From positions 1-64,000 of the forward strand of contig NZ_RCOG02000007.1 in NCBI RefSeq assembly GCF_009663685.2: a DNA stretch of 64,000 nucleotides. The letters run 5' to 3'. Positions 52,001 to 61,509 of the stretch are shown piece by piece (the first letter of the stretch is position 1; every line of letters begins with the position of its first letter). This DNA is from Cupriavidus sp. U2. GTDB taxonomy: Bacteria > Pseudomonadota > Gammaproteobacteria > Burkholderiales > Burkholderiaceae. The translations under genes and the position numbers were made by a program. The notes under the pieces were generated by a model, which saw only the letters and a list, made by a program, of their open reading frames with translations, was not told the DNA's origin and did not search any database.

Positions 52001-53374
52001 TTGTCCAATGCAATCGGTTCCCTATCTTCCGCCCCCGTGCTACACCCCGGGAAACTGTCAAACAAGCATCGCAAATTCCTGACGAAGCTGACGGCCGTCA
52101 TCTCCGGAGGCATGCTGATCGATGGCTTCGTCCTGGGCTGCATCGGGATCGTGATGCCCGCCATCACCAACGACCTGCACCTGTCCGTCGTCTGGCAGGG
52201 ATTGATTGGCGCATCGGCGCTCATTGGCATCTTCATTGGTGGTCCGCTCGGCGGGTGGCTGGCCGACAAAGTCGGACGACGGCCGATGTTCACGATCGAT
52301 CTGGCGATTTTCCTGGTAGGTTCCATCGCGCAATTCTTCGTGACGGACGCGCTGCAACTCTTTGCGGTCCGGGTATTGATGGGTATTGCTATCGGTGCGG
52401 ACTATTCGATCGGTTGGCCCCTGCTTGCGGAATTCTCGCCAGCGCGCCTGCGCGGCAAGTTGCTCGCAGTCCTTGAACTGGCGTGGTACGTGGGATTCCT
52501 CGTCTCCTACGCGGTGGGCTACGGCTTGACGGTTGCTCACGCGGCGAGTTGGAACGTGATTCTTGGACTAAGCACGATTCCGACCGTCATCGTTTTCTTG
52601 ATGCGGCTGGGTACGCCGGAGTCGCCGCGTTGGCTGATGAGCATGGGGCGAACGGCCGAAGCTAGGGCCCTGGCGGCGGAGTATATGGAGCAGGACGAAC
52701 AAGCGGATTTGCAATCGCAGCCCATCACCGATCAGCAGGGGTTCGGTCGACTGTTCTCGGCCGACTATATCAAGGCCACCATTTTTGTCTCGATCTTCTG
52801 GGTATGTAACGTCACCCCATACTTTGCGATCGGTGCATTCGCACCCATTGTGCTGGAACGACTGGGGCTTCAGGAGGGATTGACTGGCGGGTTGGTGCTC
52901 AACGGAGTGGCGGTACTCGGGACCGCTATCGCGGTGATGTCGATCGAGCGCGTCGGTCGGCGCAAACTGGCTATTCCGCCGTTCTTCGTTTCGGCCATCG
53001 CGCTGCTCTGCGTGGCGCTGTTTTCTCACGGTTCCCCCACGCTCATTCTGGTGTGCTTCTTCACGTTCTCCCTGGTGAACGCGATTTCGACCACGCTGAC
53101 GGGGGTCTATCCCGGTGAGGTGTTCCCCACGGAAATCCGAGGAGTAGGCGTCGGCTTTGCCACCGCCTTTTCTCGTGTAGGGGCCGCGGCCGGCACCTTT
53201 TTGCTGCCGCTGGTCATTGATGGCTTCGGCGTTGGCATGGCATTACTCATTGCCGCGGGTATCTGCCTCTTCGGCGGCATCGTGTCTTACTTCCTGGCAC
53301 CGGAGACCAAGGGGAAACTACTCAGCGAGGTCTCTGCACCGCAGGGGCGCACCGTGCCGCAACCTGGGTCATGA
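52001..53374 (+). CDS. MFS transporter, sugar-porter/AAHS-like
   Basis: A TTG at 52001 has AAGGAG 6 bases upstream and is the best start, giving 457 residues. The frame is open to 51890. Twelve membrane helices are visible, with the MFS loop motif 'GGWLADKVGRRPMF' and its second-half counterpart 'ERVGRRKLAI'. 'PETKGK' near the end recalls the sugar-porter signature. It likely imports the substrate of the preceding catabolic operon. The gene follows the LysR gene by 242 bases, in which an A/T-rich promoter-like stretch is seen near 51845-51875. Confidence 0.87.
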   Translation: MSNAIGSLSSAPVLHPGKLSNKHRKFLTKLTAVISGGMLIDGFVLGCIGIVMPAITNDLHLSVVWQGLIGASALIGIFIGGPLGGWLADKVGRRPMFTIDLAIFLVGSIAQFFVTDALQLFAVRVLMGIAIGADYSIGWPLLAEFSPARLRGKLLAVLELAWYVGFLVSYAVGYGLTVAHAASWNVILGLSTIPTVIVFLMRLGTPESPRWLMSMGRTAEARALAAEYMEQDEQADLQSQPITDQQGFGRLFSADYIKATIFVSIFWVCNVTPYFAIGAFAPIVLERLGLQEGLTGGLVLNGVAVLGTAIAVMSIERVGRRKLAIPPFFVSAIALLCVALFSHGSPTLILVCFFTFSLVNAISTTLTGVYPGEVFPTEIRGVGVGFATAFSRVGAAAGTFLLPLVIDGFGVGMALLIAAGICLFGGIVSYFLAPETKGKLLSEVSAPQGRTVPQPGS

Positions 53375-53586
53375 TTGTCGACGAGGCAACGGGCGCTCTG
53401 GCGCATCGATGAAGCTCTCCCGCACGCCGCGTGTGGTGCGGCGCTCGCAGCAAGTTGGCATGAGTCGGCGTGCGGCGCGCTCCGGATGACCGGATGCCGA
53501 CGCGAGGCCTGCGCATGGCATCCGTCATGGGGTGCGTGCTTCCTCGTGCCGACGTCGTCCTGTCCATACCACGCATAACCGAAATC

Positions 53587-53907
53587 ATGATGGCCGTCGC
53601 TGACGCAGTCGGGATCATTGGTGTGATCTGCTATCAGATCGCCTATGCAGGCCTGCAATTGAATCGATTGCAACGGGACAGCAAACTGTACTTGGCCCTC
53701 AATCTGATCGGTCCCTGCTGCTTGCTGTATTCCCTTGTCTTTCATTTCAACCTCGCCGCGGCGATCAGCCAGTGGTTATGGTTGATGTGGAGCGTGGTGG
53801 GTGTGGTCGTCACCGTCCGCACCCGACGACGGCAGCCTGCGCACAGCGGCGAAATGTGTCCGGGACAGGGTAGGCGGTCCGCATTGGGTTCGGACGTGCC
53901 GCGGTAG
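53587..53907 (+). CDS. CBU_0592-type small membrane protein
   Basis: The ATG at 53587 (or the next codon) gives about 106 residues with three hydrophobic helices: 'VGIIGVICYQIAYAG', 'YLALNLIGPCCLLYSLV' and 'SQWLWLMWSVVGVVV'. This matches the small CBU_0592-like membrane family, whose function is unknown. The C-terminal 30 residues are basic and low-complexity. It lies between the MFS transporter and a porin, all in one direction, so a link to uptake is possible but unproven. Confidence 0.65.
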   Translation: MMAVADAVGIIGVICYQIAYAGLQLNRLQRDSKLYLALNLIGPCCLLYSLVFHFNLAAAISQWLWLMWSVVGVVVTVRTRRRQPAHSGEMCPGQGRRSALGSDVPR

Positions 53908-54091
53908 GCGACGGCGGCACCGCGGGCGCCACGCGCGGCGATCGCCCGGCAGGGAAGCCAGACGGCCATCGGCTTACGACAGCAACCGCCGGCGGCTCGC
54001 GCCGGCGCGCCCGCGGCCTGCAAGACCTGACTTGTCATTTCCTAATGCCGCCAACGGTGCGGCCTGCAACGCAATCCATTTGGAACTACCC

Positions 54092-55237
54092 ATGAAGAAA
54101 CAATTCTTTGTGATGGGCATGGCGTGCGCCGTCATGGCGCCCGCCTGGGCTGTCGGCTCAGTGACCCTGTATGGCATCTTGGATGAAGGGGTCAACTACA
54201 CGAGCAATGTCGGCGGACACAGCCAGGTCGCGCTGGAAAGCGGCTTCCCTCACGGCAGCAGGTGGGGCATAAAGGGCACCGAACCATTGGGCGGTGGACT
54301 CCAAACGGTGTTTCAGCTCGAAAACGGCTTCATGGTGGACAACGGCCGCGCAGCCCAGGGGGGCTTGCTGTTCGGCCGGCAGGCCTATGTTGGGATTGTT
54401 AGTGATCGATTCGGGACTGTGACGGCGGGTCGGCAGTATGACTTGACGGTGGATTTCCTCTCGCAAACCTCCGCAGCCGGGAGTTGGGGCGGATACATGT
54501 TTGGACACCCCTACGACAACGACAACATGGTGTATTCATTTCGGGTGAACAACACGCTGAAATACACCAGTCCGCTGCTGGGTGGGGTCAAGTTCGGCGG
54601 CGCCTACAGTTTCAGCAACGACGCAAACTTTGCGAGAAATCGGCAGTTCAGCTTTGGTACGCAATACACGCAGGGTGGCCTGCTGCTGGCGGCTGCCTAC
54701 CTTCAGGCCAACCAGCCCTCCGCGACGCCCAACGGTGCGATCAACAACGGGGGAGACCAGAATCTGCTCGGCAGTCGGCTGGAGATCTTTGGCGCTGGCG
54801 CGACTTATAGCATCGGGGCGTCGACCTTCGGTCTCGTCTACTCGAACACGAACGTGTCCGCGCCCAAAAGCTCGGGGTACGTCGGGCCGATTGTCTCTCC
54901 GGCGGGGGCGGCGTCATCCCTGAAATTTCAGAACTTCGAGGTGAACGCCAAATACCAGTTCGCGCCATCTTACTGGCTTGGAGCAATGTACACGTTTACG
55001 CGCGCGAGTCTGGCGGCCGGTTCTGGCCGCCAGGATCCGGTCTATCACTCATTTGGGTTCATGGCCGACTATGCATTTTCCAAACGGACCGATATTTATA
55101 TGCAGGGTGTCTATCAGCGCGTCGCAGGAGACCGCACGGGCACCGTCCTCGATGCAGCCTATGTGACCGGAGCCGCCAACGTGTCCTCTAACCGGAATCA
55201 GTTGCTGCTCCGCGCGGCAATCCGCCATTTTTTCTAG
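54092..55237 (+). CDS. Gram-negative general porin
   Basis: The ATG at 54092 begins a signal peptide (MKKQFFVMGMACAVMAPAWA) and the mature start 'VGSVTLYGILDEGVNYTSNV', giving 381 residues. An upstream extension of the frame would bury the signal peptide. Porin hallmarks include 'SRWGIKGTEPLGGGLQTVFQ', 'GLLFGRQAYVGIVSDRFGTV', 'YAFSKRTDIYMQGVYQR' and the C-terminal 'RAAIRHFF' ending in Phe. It is probably the outer-membrane entry route for the substrate of the catabolic operon. It differs clearly from the porin at 33.8 kb, so they are not a recent duplicate. Confidence 0.92.
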   Translation: MKKQFFVMGMACAVMAPAWAVGSVTLYGILDEGVNYTSNVGGHSQVALESGFPHGSRWGIKGTEPLGGGLQTVFQLENGFMVDNGRAAQGGLLFGRQAYVGIVSDRFGTVTAGRQYDLTVDFLSQTSAAGSWGGYMFGHPYDNDNMVYSFRVNNTLKYTSPLLGGVKFGGAYSFSNDANFARNRQFSFGTQYTQGGLLLAAAYLQANQPSATPNGAINNGGDQNLLGSRLEIFGAGATYSIGASTFGLVYSNTNVSAPKSSGYVGPIVSPAGAASSLKFQNFEVNAKYQFAPSYWLGAMYTFTRASLAAGSGRQDPVYHSFGFMADYAFSKRTDIYMQGVYQRVAGDRTGTVLDAAYVTGAANVSSNRNQLLLRAAIRHFF

Positions 55238-55826
55238 GGGTGGCCTTTCCTCGCCAATCACGGGTTACCTCGTCCGAGGAAAGTCCGGCGGTAGGCCTCG
55301 GCCTGTTAGGCATGAAAGAGCGAGGCAATCACTGTACGAACCCGGATCGAGCGAGATTTTCCGGGAGGCGTGTGCTTGGCCGCCGCGGATTTTTCCTGAA
55401 AGTATGCGAGCCGAGGGCTGCTATCGCTCCATCTAGGCGACGCCTCGCAGGAAGCTGGCAGCGCCACCGTACCTTACGCGGCGAACAGCTGATCTCGAAG
55501 GCTGTTTGCCGCTTCCATGACGGCTCGCGGCGTCGACCCGCCGTGTCATCGGAGGGGTGAGTTGTCTTACACATATATCTCCGAGGTGCCAATCGGTGAG
55601 CAGCCGCGGGAGTATCGAGGCTGAGCATTCGTTGGCCGCCATCGCTAGCGTCACTTCGATCTTCGGCAGCTACTGTTCAAAAAAGGCGCAAGCCTCGTTT
55701 GACTGCACGAGGCAATCGTGTGAGAGTCGAGCATCCGATGGTCCCCGACCCCGGCCGACCGGAAGCGCAAGTAGTGCTGGAAATGTGAGTTCGCGAGTCT
55801 ACGCTCGTCCCAACCCCTGATCTGCA
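55238..55826. other. intergenic region without a supported gene
   Basis: I see no convincing gene in these 589 bases. Short frames on both strands have no ribosome binding sites and unnatural composition. A GAGGAAAGTCCGG string near 55276 resembles an RNase P RNA element, but the rest of that RNA is absent. Confidence 0.4.
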
Positions 55827-56882
55827 ATGTCCATTCGTACCGCATCACCGGCATTACTGGCGGCTCTGCTTTTCGGCGCAAGCACGCCGCTGGCCAAGGC
55901 GCTGACCGGATCGGTTGCCCCGCTCCTGCTGGCCGGACTACTGTATCTTGGTAGCGGCATCGGCCTGGCGCTCGTGCTCGCAATCCGAAGAGTCTGGGCG
56001 AAGCCTGATCCGGGAAACGATCATAGCGGTATTCCGCGGGCAGAGGTGCCGTGGCTGATTGGCGCAATCGTTGCGGGCGGCGTAGCGGGGCCAGCGTTGC
56101 TGATGAATGGCCTCGTCTCGACCAATGCCGCTTCGGCATCACTGCTGCTGAACGTGGAGGGTGTGTTCACGGCGGTCATCGCCTGGGTGGTGTTGAAGGA
56201 GAACGCCGACCGGCAGATTGTTCTGGGGATGATCACGATCGTGGCCGGCGGCTTGCTGCTGTCCTGGCAGCCGGGCAGCCTGCAGATGTCGACTGGCGCG
56301 CTGCTTATCGTCGGCGCTTGCCTGTGCTGGGCGATTGACAACAACCTCACCCGCAAGGTGTCCAGCAACGACGCACTGCTCGTCGCCTGCCTGAAGGGGC
56401 TTGTCGCGGGACTCTGCAACACGTCGCTCGCCCTGATGCATGGGGCGGAGTTCCCACCAGTCGGTACCGCGGCGGGCGCGCTGATCATCGGATTCGCCGG
56501 ATACGGTGTGAGTCTCGCCTTGTTTGTGGTGGCGCTGCGGCTATTGGGAACGGCTCGAAGCGGTGCATACTTCTCGGTCGCCCCATTGTTTGGGGTCCTG
56601 ATCTCGTTTGTGATTTGGCCTGAGGTGCCAGGCTTGGCGTTCTGGTTTGCCGCGGCGCTGATGGCCTTGGGCGTGTGGTTGCATCTGCGAGAGCGGCACG
56701 AACACGTGCATACCCATGAGCCATTGGCGCATAGCCACTCGCATCGGCATGACGAGCATCATCAGCATGAGCACGGCTTCTCATGGGATGGCAAGGAACC
56801 CCACAGGCACTGGCACGAACACGAGGTAATGGCGCACAAACACCCGCATTATCCAGACATGCACCATCGCCACTTGCACTAA
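55827..56882 (+). CDS. EamA/DMT-family exporter with long His-rich tail
   Basis: The 351-residue protein has ten membrane helices arranged as two EamA repeats (about residues 6-145 and 155-290). The conserved Glu-bearing helix is in 'LLLNVEGVFTAVIAWVVLKE'. After the last helix comes a tail of about 60 residues in which roughly a third are His ('HVHTHEPLAHSHSHRHDEHH' and 'HRHWHEHEVMAHKH'), a feature of metal transporters and their buffers. Most DMT exporters lack this. Export or sensing of Ni, Co or Zn is plausible in this metal-rich region. The family is certain and the substrate is inference. Confidence 0.87.
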   Translation: MSIRTASPALLAALLFGASTPLAKALTGSVAPLLLAGLLYLGSGIGLALVLAIRRVWAKPDPGNDHSGIPRAEVPWLIGAIVAGGVAGPALLMNGLVSTNAASASLLLNVEGVFTAVIAWVVLKENADRQIVLGMITIVAGGLLLSWQPGSLQMSTGALLIVGACLCWAIDNNLTRKVSSNDALLVACLKGLVAGLCNTSLALMHGAEFPPVGTAAGALIIGFAGYGVSLALFVVALRLLGTARSGAYFSVAPLFGVLISFVIWPEVPGLAFWFAAALMALGVWLHLRERHEHVHTHEPLAHSHSHRHDEHHQHEHGFSWDGKEPHRHWHEHEVMAHKHPHYPDMHHRHLH

Positions 56883-57188
56883 TACATCGCGAAGGCCTAT
56901 GACAGATAGGCCACAATGCGGGTAAATGGCGCGTCGTGCATGGTTGAGCGAAGGTAGTTGACTGGGCTTGCCGACCATGGCCCGCTCGCACCTCGTATGC
57001 GAGACCCCAAGTTAGCGCAATAAGCGCCTTTCCAGAGGCTCGCCGGGGGCTGCTTCCTTGCGCAACACGGCAGGGTCAGCGGGGACGATTGCGAAACTAA
57101 TGCAACAACCTACATTTTGCGCGGGGTTGCTGCACTCAAAAAACCACCCACGGAAAACCCGGCGCTACGCGAGGCATGCCAATCGGCG
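56883..57188. other. intergenic region without a supported gene
   Basis: Nothing convincing is seen here apart from short frames without start signals. It separates the His-tailed exporter from two small minus-strand genes. Confidence 0.35.
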
Positions 57189-57431
57189 TCAGAACGGACA
57201 GAAACGGTGTCCTTCTCGCCATGCGAACCAATCGCACGGGTAGATGCAATCGCCATCTCGTTCGTGGAAGATCGCGATCATCTCTCGCCGGATGCAGGCT
57301 AACAGGTCATCCCGATATGGCCGAGGCACCTCGGCGAGCACGACAAAGCGGCCGCGATCGTCTTTCGTCACCGATCGCCGCGCTGCAATCGCCCATGGGT
57401 TAGCGGGGCCATTTGCGACCGGGTTGTGCAT
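57189..57431 (-). CDS. small hypothetical protein, 80 aa
   Basis: The ATG at 57431 starts a soluble acidic protein with a well-ordered look: 'GRFVVLAEVPRPYRDDLLAC' followed by 'DCIYPCDWFAWREGH'. Two Cys and several aromatic residues lie near the C-terminus. I believe similar short proteins occur in other Cupriavidus and Burkholderia accessory regions, but I cannot name the family. It lies 11 bases downstream of the next entry on the same strand, suggesting a two-gene operon. Confidence 0.5.
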   Translation of the reverse strand: MHNPVANGPANPWAIAARRSVTKDDRGRFVVLAEVPRPYRDDLLACIRREMIAIFHERDGDCIYPCDWFAWREGHRFCPF

Positions 57432-57442
57432 CGTTCACTGGT

Positions 57443-57664
57443 TCAGGGTTGTCGACAGAGCCAAGCGCGCAGGGCAAGCAGGCTGCCGACCAGCGGTGCG
57501 ATAGAGAGGGCGGGGACGCCGCGGAGGCGGCCGTCCCAGCGCCGCCACGCCTGTAGCGAAGCCTGCGCGGCGCCACGCAGTGGGAGGAAATAAACGCCAG
57601 GGGCTTCACGCGCCGCGCGCGATAGCTCGCGTGCCACGGGTGACCACCGAAAATTAGAGCGCAT
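57443..57664 (-). CDS. small basic hypothetical protein, 73 aa
   Basis: The ATG at 57664 starts a basic, Arg/Ala-rich protein with a moderately hydrophobic C-terminal stretch (SIAPLVGSLLALRAWL) that may be a membrane helix. The next small gene starts 11 bases after its stop. There is no family recognition and no strong ribosome binding site. The tight pairing of the two small genes is the main support. Confidence 0.4.
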   Translation of the reverse strand: MRSNFRWSPVARELSRAAREAPGVYFLPLRGAAQASLQAWRRWDGRLRGVPALSIAPLVGSLLALRAWLCRQP

Positions 57665-58111
57665 GACGGATCTCTACCGCGCAATCCTGGTTGCGGCACC
57701 TGGACGGTGCGATGGCGCTGGCACAACGCGCGGTCCAACAACGTAACGCCTTCTTAATCCACGGCACGGCAGGTGAGAGTGCCAATTACCCGGAGTGGAC
57801 ACCCGCATTTTACGGACCGCTTGGCACGCCCATCCGCCAGGGAAGATCGGGAATTTCTGAGGGAGATTTACTAGGTGCAGCAAAACTGCGCGAACTAGAG
57901 GTTGCTGCAGAAAATCCGGCGAGGCCCAGGCTTTCGGGACTTGTGTAAGGGATCGGGAGGATTTGGCACCTCCAACTTCAGCAGCACGTCATGCAGCATT
58001 GCACTATGCACTCCGCGCGCGAACGGGAACAGGGACAACGCGCAGGTGCTGGCCGGACCTGGCCCTGCGGCGCAGGGCCAGATTACCGAAAATTGTGCCG
58101 CTCGCAATCCT
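57665..58111. other. intergenic region without a supported gene
   Basis: No gene is called. A segment around 57770-57850 resembles non-coding ends of insertion sequences in texture. I see GCTGCTGAAG-type repeats near 57902 and 57980 (reverse orientation), but no transposase or clear terminal repeats. Confidence 0.3.
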
Positions 58112-59446
58112 CTAACTAAGGTCCCCCTCCTGCAACAAAGGACGCCGATACGTCTCCGGGATCCGCACTATGAACAAGAATGCCACCAAGAATATGCCAG
58201 CCGCATAGTAAGCGGGTGCCAGCCTATTGTGCGTGAGCGCCAACAGATAGGTGCTCAGAAATGGCGCGGTGCCACCGAACAGAGCGTAGGCCGCGTTTAC
58301 GCTGATCGATGCACAGCTCAGTCGCACACGCGTCGGAAAGAGCTCAAGCAGAGCAATCGGGAGCGGTCCCCAGAACAGGCCGCCAGCGATCGCAATCATG
58401 CCCTGTCCCAGATTAGCCGCAGCCAGGCTTCCTTGACCAGCAAGCATATAACCGGGAATCAGCGTAACGATGGATAGCACCAGTGCGCCAAGAAGGACGG
58501 GCTTTCGACCGAACCGGTCGGATAAATACCCACCAAGATTCATGGCAAGGAAAGCCAACATCAAGGCAATGCAGTTGGAAATCAAAGCATCGTTGGCACT
58601 CAGCTTCGTGGTCGTCGTCAGGTAGGTGACGAAGTAACCGGCCAGAGTGTAGAAGCCCAGACTAGACAGCGCGGAAAGTACGAACGTGAACAAGACCTCC
58701 GAGCGATACCGCTTAAGGGTCGCCAGGATGGGCTCGGGAGCGCCGCGCCTAGTCGCCTTCGTAGCCTCGAACGCTGGCGACTCTCCTACTTTCGCGCGAA
58801 TATAGATGCCCACCAGCGCGAACGGCGCTCCCAGCAAGAAGGGGATGCGCCAGCCCCAGGACGCATAGCGCTCTGGCCCGAGTCCGCTAGTAACGGCCAA
58901 GACTACGAGCGCAGCGACGATGGGGCCTACGTTTGCAAAGGAATAGGTGAACGCCACTGCGATGCCGCGGCGCCTCGCTGGCGCATGTTCAGCCACGAAG
59001 GAGTTCGATCCGGTCGCCTCGCCAGCCGCTGACAGACCTTGCAGCAGACGACATACCACTAGGAGAACCGGGGCAAAAACACCAATCTGTTCGTAGGTGG
59101 GCAGCAGGCCAATCCCGACAGTGGACACCCCCATGATCAGAATGATCGCCGCGAGCGTGGACTTACGTCCGTAGCGATCTCCCAATCGACCAAACACGTA
59201 GCCACCGAACAGCCGCATGACAAATCCGACGGCGTAGACGGCAAACGTTGACAGCAATGCGGCGACCGGGTCCGAATGGGGAAAGAACAGTTTCGCCAAC
59301 ATGGTCGCCGAGTACGCATAGACGACGAAGTCATACCACTCGACAAATTGGCCCAGCGCCGCTGAAACGACAACCTTGCGCATCGCGTGCTCGTCCGTAC
59401 CCGACGGTTGCGCTTGAACACCAGTGATGGAATCAACGTACGCCAT
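58112..59446 (-). CDS. MHS-type MFS transporter (metabolite:H+ symporter)
   Basis: I chose the ATG at 59446 because GAGG lies 6 bases upstream. It overlaps the end of the upstream nitrilase gene by 14 bases. The 444-residue protein has twelve helices and the MHS-family signature 'LGQFVEWYDFVVYAYSA' at the first helix, 'GRLGDRYGRKSTL' and 'RLLQGLSAAGEATGS'. Relatives take up dicarboxylates, betaine, proline or shikimate with protons. Pairing with a nitrilase-family hydrolase suggests uptake and hydrolysis of an amide or nitrile-like compound. Confidence 0.9.
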   Translation of the reverse strand: MAYVDSITGVQAQPSGTDEHAMRKVVVSAALGQFVEWYDFVVYAYSATMLAKLFFPHSDPVAALLSTFAVYAVGFVMRLFGGYVFGRLGDRYGRKSTLAAIILIMGVSTVGIGLLPTYEQIGVFAPVLLVVCRLLQGLSAAGEATGSNSFVAEHAPARRRGIAVAFTYSFANVGPIVAALVVLAVTSGLGPERYASWGWRIPFLLGAPFALVGIYIRAKVGESPAFEATKATRRGAPEPILATLKRYRSEVLFTFVLSALSSLGFYTLAGYFVTYLTTTTKLSANDALISNCIALMLAFLAMNLGGYLSDRFGRKPVLLGALVLSIVTLIPGYMLAGQGSLAAANLGQGMIAIAGGLFWGPLPIALLELFPTRVRLSCASISVNAAYALFGGTAPFLSTYLLALTHNRLAPAYYAAGIFLVAFLFIVRIPETYRRPLLQEGDLS

Positions 59447-60212
59447 TGCGCACCTCGCATTGCTCAGCATTGGTGTCAATAAGCATGTATCGGCGTTGGG
59501 ATACGCACGGCAGGATCGTTCTGACATACGCCGCGTTCCAATGCACGCCAGCGATCACAGCACCCATAGGATCCACAATCATCGACATCCCGACGGAGTG
59601 GGGCGCTGGCTGGCAGCAGGCCACGACGTAACAGGTATTTTCGATAGCACGCGCCCGTGCGAGCGTTTCCCACTGCAAGGCCTTCAGAGGACCAGCTACC
59701 CATCCAGAGGCCACGAGCAAGACATCGGCCCCTTTCTCAATCAGCAGCCGGCTCATCTCAGGAAAGCGAAGGTCGTAGCAATTGAGCAGACCAAACTTGA
59801 TGCCATCGCATTCGAAGACGACCAGTTCCTCGTAGTCCGGCTTGAGCGGAACGCGATCATGCTTCTCGCTTTCCACAAAGTTGAATGCGTCGTAGTGATG
59901 CAGCTTGTCGTAGTGAATTGGCGCGGCGCCGTCCGGGCGCAGCAAACTGAGGACGTTACGCGAACGGCCGGCCGTGGACGACGGCAGATAGAGCCCCGCG
60001 ACAATCGCAACGCGATAGCGCTCAGCGTAGGCCTGTAGCGCCGCCTCAAATACGGCGCTGTGCTGCTGGGCCGCTGCGGCAATCGTCGCCGCAGGTTCAG
60101 TGAACTGAAACATCACCGCTTCTGGAAACACTACCAACGACGAGCCGTCATTGTTCGGAAAGTCTGTGCGTTCGGTGGCAGGCAGTGCCGTCCCGAAGAA
60201 GCGTTTTTCCAC
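59433..60212 (-). pseudogene. nitrilase-superfamily hydrolase, 5'-truncated
   Basis: The reading frame holds a full carbon-nitrogen hydrolase from the first active-site strand on: catalytic E31 in 'LVVFPEAV', K103 in 'HYDKLHHYD' and C145 in 'LNCYDLRFPE'. Members usually have about 30 more N-terminal residues (first strand and helix) before the catalytic Glu. Here the first roughly 22 residues (MEKRFFGTALPATERTDFPN) do not resemble them and overlap a plus-strand gene. The gene has probably been cut at about 60140 by the rearrangement that joined it to the defence-like region. Activity is doubtful although the triad remains. Confidence 0.7.
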
Positions 60213-60777
60213 TCTTCTTGCCCATCTGTCGGATCTCCAAAAGCACTTTGCGGATGGCTACAGGCTGTTCGTGGCGGATTTTTCGTACGACAAGGTGATT
60301 GACCAGATCGAGGCGGCAAAGGTTGAGGAGATCGGCAAGATCCATAAGGCTTTTTCTGACATCCAGAATCAGATCCTAGGTATTCCTGTTGCGACGGTGA
60401 TTGTTGCCACTCAGATGAAAGCGGCGGACAAGGTCGGCTACGAGTTCTGGGTAAATACGGCTGTGCTGATTGGGTGCTATGTGTTCGTTCTGCTAAGCGC
60501 GCTCATGCTTCGCAATCAGCTCCATACACTGGACACATTGAAGACTGAAATTACGCGAAAGCGCAATCAGATGCTGGACCAGTACAGCGAAGTCGCCGAC
60601 CTCGTGACGGGCAGCTTCCCCGCTCTCTTTGCTCGGCTTAGGACGCAGCGAATCGCGTTCTACTTTGTCGGGTTCGTTCTCTTCGTCGGACTGGTTTTAT
60701 CGCACGTGTTGTACTTTGCCCTTACGCAACCTGCGGCGAAGAAGCTAGAGGCCTTGCTTGCCTGTTTCAATGGGTAA
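60151..60777 (+). pseudogene. C-terminal part of a two-helix membrane protein, 5'-truncated
   Basis: The frame opens with TTG at 60151 inside the antisense nitrilase remnant and has no ribosome binding site, so its true 5' end is probably missing. From about 60200 it encodes a charged helical region, a hydrophobic helix (FWVNTAVLIGCYVFVLLSAL), a cytoplasmic helical loop of about 65 residues and a second helix (AFYFVGFVLFVGLVLSHVLYF). I recognise no family. Two-helix C-terminal anchors after a soluble effector are common in phage-defence proteins, and HEPN-like and nuclease genes follow. That link is inference. GC content appears lower than in the left part of the window. Confidence 0.55.
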
Positions 60778-60909
60778 CCGTAGGGTGCCAATCAGTGCGC
60801 GGGGCCGAGCGTGCTCGGAGATTGATGAGTCTATTTGACTCAATTGCGTGGCATTGATTCAGCATGCGCGAACTCATTTAATCGGCGCACACATCAAGGA
60901 TCTTCTGTA

Positions 60910-61422
60910 TCAAGAGTTCGTAGCATAGAGGGTGCTCAGGAAGTTGACTTCTCTTTTGGTATGTTTCCACCCGATCAGCGTTCCACATGGAAAGAGTTCC
61001 AGAGCCTGATCAATGGCAATGTAGTCCGGGAACCTGCCATCAGGACGATGCTTGTTCTGCGATGTCGTCATTAGTACGGTCTGGTCGCGTTCGAGGAAGA
61101 TTTCGAAGAATTGTTCGCGCGCGACAGGTTCCGTGGGTTTAATGTAGAGCTCGGCCGCGGTCGTGATGCGATTGATGCGGTGTCCACGTTGGATCGTGCG
61201 TGGCGGACGTCTGAACTCATGTGCCGCAAATATTTCCAAAGCCTCCCGAGTAATACCGACAACTCGCCACGACCAGGGACGCGATCCCATCAGGCTCGTC
61301 ATCATCCGATTGGCATCGTTGGCAGTAAATCCCTCCCCATACGCTTTAATTGCCTTGAACTGCGCAACGTAAATGGAGTGCAGTGCTGCCCGGAGTTTGT
61401 GATCTTTGTAGATGGATTGCAT
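60910..61422 (-). CDS. hypothetical protein next to the HEPN-type gene
   Basis: The ATG at 61422 gives 170 residues. Upstream in-frame starts to 61485 are possible, and none has a clear ribosome binding site. The soluble basic protein has helical N-terminal and mixed C-terminal parts ('HRINRITTAAELYIKPTEPV', 'PDYIAIDQALELFPCGT'). No domain is recognised. It follows the HEPN-type gene on the same strand with 87 bases between them, so it may be part of one operon and serve as partner or antidote. Confidence 0.5.
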   Translation of the reverse strand: MQSIYKDHKLRAALHSIYVAQFKAIKAYGEGFTANDANRMMTSLMGSRPWSWRVVGITREALEIFAAHEFRRPPRTIQRGHRINRITTAAELYIKPTEPVAREQFFEIFLERDQTVLMTTSQNKHRPDGRFPDYIAIDQALELFPCGTLIGWKHTKREVNFLSTLYATNS

Positions 61423-61509
61423 GGTGGATGAGAGCTCGTTCGTCGTACGCTTGGCGGCACCTCGGTAGGGGTACGACAGCGCCAAGGGGGGCTAACCCGG
61501 GGACGCGGA

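Noticed and set aside
55270-55300. GAGGAAAGTCCGG string resembling an RNase P RNA element
   Set aside because: The other conserved elements and the 3' end of RNase P RNA are absent downstream, so this is a chance match.
57770-58000. Insertion-sequence-like non-coding texture with short inverted GCTGC(T/A)GAAG-type motifs
   Set aside because: No transposase, no matching terminal inverted repeats and no target duplication could be identified.
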